DNA of 64,000 nucleotides, from positions 21,370,187 to 21,434,186 of the forward strand of contig NC_085866.1 of NCBI RefSeq assembly GCF_034702125.1, given 5' to 3'. The notes under the pieces were generated by a model. That model had not been told where the DNA came from. It searched no databases and was given only the letters and a program-made list of their open reading frames with translations. Positions 49,421-64,000 of this stretch are shown piece by piece; within the stretch, counting starts at the first letter, position 1, and each line of letters starts with the position of its first letter. This stretch comes from Engraulis encrasicolus (taxonomy: Eukaryota > Chordata > Actinopteri > Clupeiformes > Engraulidae). The position numbers and the translations under genes are program-made.

Positions 49421-50130
49421 CAGATAGATAGATAGATTATTTATTTGTCCTTTCGGAAATTTGTTCTGTGCCATTTTCAGTGCATCTGATACAATTACAA
49501 AGACATTACAATAAACAAGAACACAATAGACAAACACGACCCCCTCCCCTCGCCTCCCTATAGAACAAAAAGACAGGTTGACAAAAAAAACCCAACATAA
49601 ACACAGTAAAGTGCAGTATTCAGTACCAAAGTGCAGTGTGCTATTCAGTCTAACTTACAGTTGTCTTATTTAGGATGGAGATACTAGTAGGTATAAATGA
49701 TTGGCGGGCTCTGTTTGTCTTAAATGAGGGCATCCTAAACCTCCTACCTGAGGGCAACAACTCATATGCTTGCTGTAAGGGGTGGGAGAGATCCTCACAT
49801 ATGGCATTTGCCTTCTTTACCACCCTTGCTTCAACAGTCATGGCCATGCTATTTAGTGGCTGGCAAGCAATCTTGCTGGCCATGTTGATTATCTTATGCA
49901 GCTTATTTTTATTAACAACAGACAGGGAGAAGTACCAGGCCACAGAACAGAAACATAGAATGCTTTCAACAAAAGAATGATAAAAAACCCGCATCATGTC
50001 CCTATCCACTTTAAATTGTCTTAGCTTTCGCATGAAGTACAGTCTCTGCATTCCCTTTTTGTAAATAGTATCGGTGTTACAGCTCCAAGTTAATTTGTCA
50101 TCTATTAGGCCTACAGTTAGAGTCCCAAGT
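49421..50130 (-). mobile_element. 3' fragment of a second LINE
   Basis: On the minus strand the frame reads LIDDKLTWSCNTDTIYKKGM, then MQRLYFMRKLRQF and YELLPSGRRFRMP, which is the region after the reverse transcriptase core of L2/CR1-like LINEs. The 3' end is a GATA/TCTA short-repeat tail near 49421-49438. The catalytic FADD region is absent. From 50130 to 51311 I see no gene. Confidence 0.75.
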
Positions 50131-51319
50131 CAAACGGCCATAAACAGCATTGTAATGAAGGGTGTCCTAACGGCAGCATGAAAGAGGTGGAACTTTAATT
50201 TCACAACGACATTCTGGCTAAAAACTCGCCCTGGTCGCTTCCCTGTTTCGCTTTAGGACCAAAATTATTCAACCGTTTCCACAGTAACAACCAAACTAAG
50301 CTGCATCGGTAAAGCCAGGACTACAAGTGTGAAAGAAATAAGCAAAACAGCAGGAAGGAATAATAAACAGTAACGGAAATACCGACGTGACCTGAAATCA
50401 AGCGGGCGGAATTAGGAGCCTTTCGCCGGCGAATTGTGCTGAAACTAGATTTTGGACATGCTGGGCGTTATCTCCAAATTACGATACAAAGGGCTACCAA
50501 TGTTAGCTAATATTGCTCATTACCTCATCTACACAGTTGCCGCTATCCAAAAATATACGATAGCATAATCAAATAGTAGGCCTATTTGAAATAGTGACAT
50601 TATCACGTTCACAGTGAAGTGATCAATGAAGTGGGCGGAATTTGGCGACCTTATGCCTACTTGTTTTAAAACTGTTTGCAAGAACAGCATACATGTCAGC
50701 TACAGAAAACTGCAAAATTCCCTGATTTTAAGCCATAAATTGGAAAAGTTTCAACAGGCCAAATCCTGACAGTCAACACGGTGGCAATGACAGGTCAGAC
50801 AGTAGGCCTACACCTTTCCATGTAAGAGTCCGTGCGCGAGGCCAACATCCCCACACACAAGGCATGTTTTAGAAGGAGCGTGTGCAGCGTAAAACATTAA
50901 ATATGAGTTTCTCCTTGTTGTTTTGCAGCTCAAGTTGTCTGGGGCTGAGGCAAAACTTCATGCTGGTTCAGTTTGCAATGAGGTAGGTAAATTCGCACGA
51001 TTTTCTGTGCGTTTGCCATGAACATCGACTGTATGACTATGAACTGATGCTCCGATGCAAAGATGCACACCCACGAAATGGATAGGGTTGGATTTAGATT
51101 GCAGTTCTCAATTTAAAATAAATTCCCTGAGACTTCAACTGGATAATGAGGGAGGCTCGGTGGTCGGTTAAGATTTTTAAACATTTCGTCATCCCCAGCG
51201 TTTATAAATTAGGAACCGAAAATGGCAACGTCAGGAACCCGCTTTGAAACGTAGGCCTAGGTTCTAGAACCGGAACCGAAACCAAAAAATTCTGATCGGT
51301 ACTCAGCCCTACTTGTGGT

Positions 51320-52180
51320 GCACTTAGCCTACAATCCTTTTATGCTCCGTTTTCAAGCATCTCCCTTCCTAAAGCAGCGTAGCCTATATTGGGTTAGGCC
51401 TATATTCGGTTCGGATCACAATTGCCAGGACGCACTCTTGCACACAGATGACTTTTGGTTTAGTTCCAGTGGCTTAGTTAATTCCTACCTTTTGCTGCCT
51501 TTTATTTGATTGTGGTGCATTAATTCAACTTTTCTGCTCCGTTTTAAAGCACCTCCCTTCCTAGAGCACCTGCTTTTTAGCCATTTGCATTCTGCATCCA
51601 ATGCACCTCATCAATTAGCGAGAGGCTAAACCCTGAGGAAAGTGATCAGGACAGGGCGCCTCTCGCCGGGCGTCAAACTAGTGAGTCCCTCTCGCAATAT
51701 CTGCCTACTGTTGGTGCGTCCTATTTCAAACCGAATGTCTTTTTTTTACAGTTTCCTTCGCTCCCCCACTGACGCTGTGCTTATGCAATGCGCGCCTGTT
51801 AGGCACTAGCCTACTAGTTGGGGGTCGGTTGTTTTTTATTTGATGGTCCACCAAAAAAGGACGAAATGCTGCTTTGCCGTTTCATTTTCACAGGTCGTTT
51901 GCATTAGCGATAGGTTAGGCTACTAATTCCCGTAGAGCGCAACTTTGTTGCATAGGTCTAGGCCATTTGCCGGAGTCGGGCTCCTTCGTGAACATCAAAG
52001 CTTTCACCAGGTCGGGCAATTTTGAAAGTGAGTGCAATGTAGACTGTAGAAAACGGTCACAACTTGCCTGTCATGTCAACATTTTTGTTAGTTTATTTTG
52101 ATAGGCCTATTGGCGATGATATTTTTCCAGCAGAGATAAAAACCAGAGGGGGGGATAATCCCTCCCATCCCCCCCGGCAA
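51320..52180. other. right remainder of the 15-kb complex, non-coding
   Basis: GGCCTA-rich sequence with no recognisable gene, ending in the C-rich right terminus of the outer element. Confidence 0.4.
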
Positions 52181-52323
52181 ATTGCACCCTGACTATAGAA
52201 GTGGAAGCGACACCAAGCAATTCAACTGCGATGCCATACAGTATACATGCAGTTTATGCAGATATATACGTACATGGATGAGGATGTACAGTACATTGTG
52301 CCCCTTTCACCAATTCAAGACTA

Positions 52324-52620
52324 TGAGTGCGTTCCAATATGCGACCTTGCTTCCTCCACTTGTGCTTCTGGCCTCGCCCCGCCTCCTGGCCCCTCCTCCG
52401 TGGAGAAAACAATAAAGTTTCCCAGCTGTCAGCCTAGCCACAACAACTTTTGGGGGACTGTTTTTCATTCACCATCCCAATTGCAAATGAGAAAAAGACT
52501 TTACAATTGAGCTTTTGCGAGATATTTAGATATAATGCTGTTGTCAGTGATGTCATCACGACGTAATACTTCCTGGTACAAGGCCACAAGCACAAGTGGA
52601 GGTCGCATGTTGGAACGCAG
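52324..52620. mobile_element. 300-bp TIR MITE family, copy 4 (best preserved ends)
   Basis: GTGCGTTCCAATATGCGACC with CTCCACTTGTGCTTCTGGCC is mirrored by GGCCACAAGCACAAGTGGAG and CGCATGTTGGAACGC. It is inverted relative to the copies at 20929 and 54520 in its interior order. Confidence 0.85.
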
Positions 52621-53041
52621 CCCATGTCTGGCCCAGGGGGGTGCTTAATTTCTTAATCCGCCCCTGGGCAGAGGGCACCCTTTCCCAAAAAGGGCTCCGG
52701 CTAAAATGGGTTAAAAAGTAGAACAGTAGTGGACTCTGATGAAGGTGGCTTGCTATCAAAACGTCCCCAACATGTTGAGCACTTGAATTAAAAAAGAAAA
52801 GCATCCCATCTGAGCTGCTCCGGTGTCTTCTCTTCGTTCAGGGTTAAAAAGTAGCTTACGTTTTAGGGGAGGGAATTCCATTTTTGGAAGCTGACACTAA
52901 TGTGTGAAGAAGAGGCCCAAATGGATGTGTTTACAAACATATTGACACATTTCCAGTTTTTGACTCTTTTTGCTGATCTTTGCTATGTACCACTCAGGTA
53001 CATGCGATGAACCACTATCACTCTTTTCATCACAACCACAG

Positions 53042-53099
<58 letters not shown>
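53042..53099. repeat. (GT)n microsatellite
   Basis: About 29 GT units. Flanking 52620-53780 has no recognisable gene. Confidence 0.95.
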
Positions 53100-53104
<5 letters not shown>

Positions 53105-53780
53105 TGTGTGTAATGTCTGCATTTTTTTGTATTTATATATGTAAGGTGTCTACTTGACACCTTAATTTCCCTCTGGATTAATAAATGATACTGTACTCTA
53201 CTACTCTACTTGTCAACAGGGTTGAAGATGGTTCAAATCACTGCCACTTATGCACTTCTCCCAACAGAGGGCAGCACTCTGTAGCTTCCAGGGGGCAGGA
53301 TTTGGCTGGTTAGCTTTGACGATTAGCAAGTCGCCATTTTGGCACTTCCGACATTCACTTCGCTCATGATGATTGATTGGTGGGTACGCGAGTTTAGTGT
53401 TGGGCGCACAGACCTTTACAGGTCTGTGGTTGGGCACCTCCATGCATCCAATGCCCGTCCAAATAGCTTTCTAGTCAACCGTAAGTCAGTCATTAACGTG
53501 GCACGTAATGGGCTGAGTAAACTGTCAGTGGAAATAACTCCATTTTGGAAGCTGAAAAAACGTTCAATTTTGGCTGAATTCACTAGCCTAGCATTTCCCA
53601 TTGAAATGACTGGAGGCGGGACTTATTCACTCTCTCCAGTTCTTATACCCATGGTAGCTTCTTAATACACAGCTCTGGCTATCAGCTGAGCCTGGACTCT
53701 GCAAGACTAAGCCAGGGATTGGCTAATTTTTAGCAAAATTGTACCCTGACCAAAACCATGCCTAAACCTAACCTGTCACA

Positions 53781-54720
53781 GGGGTGCGCTCCAATATGCA
53801 ACCTTGCGTCCTCCACTTGTGCTTGTGGCCTTGTACCAGGAAGTAATACCACAGATTCTCTAAGACCAGATACGCCACTGGTTGGTTTCACAGTGTATTG
53901 TATTTCCGGTTTCCAAAACGAGGCAGGTTTGTATTAGTTCTATGGCAGATTGAGAGCTGAAGGGGCAGTTCCACCCTTATCCACGTGGCGACCCGGAGAT
54001 CAGAATGAATGGAGTCCTATGGAGCAAGACCCCTCATGGTGCCTTTATCTCAGTATATGATTTTTTCTCGTGTAATTCGGATGTTGCTTTCGAAAGACTA
54101 CATATAGAAAATACCCACGGCTGAGTTTTAGATCTTTTGAGCTACGCATATGCTTAAATAGTAATTTTTAAGTGTATATGACGTCACACCCTTAGCAAAA
54201 TGCTAGCGAGTAGTGAGCAACAAAAACACCTCCTATAACAAATCAAACGGACATATGTGCTTTTTTATTATACTGTTGAGTGAAACCCTTATTGAAATTT
54301 CCCGAACGACATTCAAATCTGAGCTTTGTTGATGAGACCTGGGTGAAAATTAAGATTTTTAGCATCTAGCTCTATTGGGTCCCATTCATTCTAGTGGAGA
54401 ACTCATTGGAACTGCAGCCAAAAACCATAGTTCTAATACAAACACCTGGTACAATGGGGCTTGATAGCGAGTGGCAAGGCTGTTCTAGGGCTGTGGTAAT
54501 ACGGCATTATACAGGTATTAGCAAAATCTCAATTGTAAAGTCATTTTCTCATTTGCAAACTGGATGGTGAATGAAGAATAGACCCCCAAAAAATGTTTTG
54601 GCTAGGCTGTCAGCGGGGAAACTTAATTGTTATCTCCACAGAGGCGGGGCATCAGCAAAGCGTGAGGCCACAAGCACAAGTGAAGGACGCAAGGTTGCAT
54701 ATTGGAATGCACTCGCAGAT
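53781..54720. mobile_element. 300-bp TIR MITE family, copy 5, split by about 650 bp
   Basis: The left end (53781-53850, GTGCGCTCCAATATGCAACC) and the body plus right end (about 54510-54720) are separated by unrelated sequence beginning CAGATTCTCTAAGACC. This marks the left limit of homology between the two pepsinogen duplicates. Confidence 0.7.
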
Positions 54721-55692
54721 ACTGTTGCTGTTGCCATTTGTATGGGTGTGAATTTTCGGGCAGGTTCTGTATCTTGGCAAACACCTTGATACCGCCCTAA
54801 TGCAGACTATGTTTATTTACTTTACTAGTGGAACAAGGGTTTGCCTGGCCCTGTGGGTTATAATTGTTTTTACTGTTACTCAGTCTACACTGTGTGAATG
54901 TTACTGTAAGTGTCCTGGGGATGTTATGGTGTGCAAGTTGCTTTTGCAAAGTTGGGGTGGACGAGTTTATGCCATGTTTGCAGGGTTGCCACCATTGTTG
55001 AGCTGAGAGTGTCAATGCACCGCTTGTAGGACTGGACTGAGAAGTGAAAATGGACCAGCCATTTTTGGCCTGGACCAGCCCCTCATCCATACACAGGCTG
55101 CTTTCATGCAATACGATACCCTGATTGGCCCAGTCCACTGTCCATATTTAAGATGGACCAATGGGCCGCCGCCTCTAAATTGTAGGCGGGAAAAACAGCA
55201 ACATCAGCCCCTGAGGATTGTCAACCCACTGGTAAAATGCCCATTATGCCAGATTACCAGTCCAGACTTGACCTCTTGCTCAGCTATTTATTAAACAACG
55301 TAATTTTTGCGGTAGGTCAATAGACTTGACAGGTGCGGCAAGACTACTTCCTTGTTCTTGTCAGACTACTTACTCACCAGAGGTTCCAGTAACTTCATAC
55401 ATAGTGCCCCCATTGATTATTACTTATGGACTGCTGTTTGAAGACCAAGCAATATCCTATTGTCCTATCACGAACAAGCCAGTCAGGATGGAGACCCTTT
55501 ATACCACATTACAGTAATAAAAATGGGCAGGCATGTCACTGGATGTGTCAGCACTTTCTGCCGTGGTCAACATTGACACAAATGGCTTATTGATATCAAA
55601 TCACTCCAGGAGTCAGGTGTGTGCTCTTACAGGTAAGTATTTGTCAGTAGACTTTCTCACAGTGATAACATTGACGACACTCTCCGGCAGAA

Positions 55693-55699
55693 TATAAAG
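55693..55699 (+). promoter_or_regulatory. TATA box of pepsinogen gene 3
   Basis: TATAAAG is 65 bases from its end to the ATG, in a context nearly identical to gene 2, including the upstream GTGATAACATTGACGACACT segment with a GATAA word. Confidence 0.75.
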
Positions 55700-55764
55700 A
55701 TCAGTGTAGGAACAGGCTTGCTTCATTCACTGTGTTCAACCTCACTTGTGGAGTTACAGTAGCC

Positions 55765-64000
<8,236 letters not shown>

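Larger units (their letters stand above)
41263..51311. mobile_element. hAT-like element with perfect 8-bp TSD, 10 kb including insertions
   Basis: TAGGACTGGGTACCGAAATT at the left is mirrored by TCTGATCGGTACTCAGCCCTA at the right. CTTGTGGT flanks both sides (41255-41262, 51312-51319). Inside are the palindrome-ended element 41810-43360, the Gypsy element and a LINE fragment. Without them about 2.9 kb remains, near the length of an autonomous hAT, but I cannot identify a transposase frame. Confidence 0.85.
37193..52191. mobile_element. 15-kb nested transposon complex bounded by hAT-like ends
   Basis: The left end CAGGGTGCGATTTG and the right end CAAATTGCACCCTG are inverted, each next to a G-rich or C-rich run. 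The flanks ACTATAGG (37185-37192) and ACTATAGA (52192-52199) match at 7 of 8. Subtracting the nested units (37318-37651, 38137-41180, 41263-51311) leaves about 1.5 kb, a plausible size for a non-autonomous hAT element. It fills most of the space between genes 2 and 3. Confidence 0.75.

Noticed and set aside
53339..53665. 108-codon frame as a gene
   Set aside because: No recognisable domain, overlaps antisense frames of similar length, and lies in repeat-rich spacer.

Overview
The window is eukaryotic, vertebrate and almost certainly from a teleost fish. It has intron-rich genes with GT-AG splice sites, very long CA/GT and CT/GA microsatellites, tRNA-derived SINEs of fish type, many hAT-like and TTAA-type MITEs, Tc1-like and LINE elements, and a Ty3/Gypsy retrotransposon. 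The species cannot be named from the sequence alone.

The host genes are a tandem head-to-tail cluster of three pepsinogen A-type aspartic proteases, all on the + strand. Gene 1 (8788-19478) has nine exons and encodes an intact 376-residue pepsinogen. Gene 2 (22631-36963) has nine exons and an open 385-residue frame, but its flap and a near-C-terminal motif are unusual. Gene 3 (55765 to beyond the window end) shows exons 1-8; its last exon lies past 64000. Each gene has a TATA box 66-72 bp before its ATG. Genes 2 and 3 come from a recent segmental duplication of about 9-15 kb (20929-36540 versus 53781-63485) whose left edge falls in a MITE.

Region by region: 1-8700 is gene-poor and filled with MITEs, a SINE and microsatellites. 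8700-19480 is gene 1, with a chimeric SINE, a 140-bp tandem array, telomere-like repeats, strong hairpins and two partial copies of its own exons inside its introns. 19480-22560 is a spacer. 22560-37020 is gene 2, whose introns carry a Tc1-like palindrome, a 2.6-kb hAT-like element, a mariner-like element inside a hAT-like element, and a 5'-truncated LINE. Gene 3 lacks all of these at the matching positions and so serves as the empty-site reference. 37193-52191 is a 15-kb nest of transposons between genes 2 and 3, holding a near-intact Gypsy element with 173-bp LTRs that differ by one base. 52200-55690 is spacer and duplicated flank. 55690-64000 is gene 3, with a large intron-6 minisatellite that repeats the splice-acceptor context of exon 7.

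The three proteases would be secreted as zymogens by gastric gland cells and activated in acid. Nothing else in the window encodes a recognisable host protein. One possible terminal exon of an unknown neighbour lies at 112-154.
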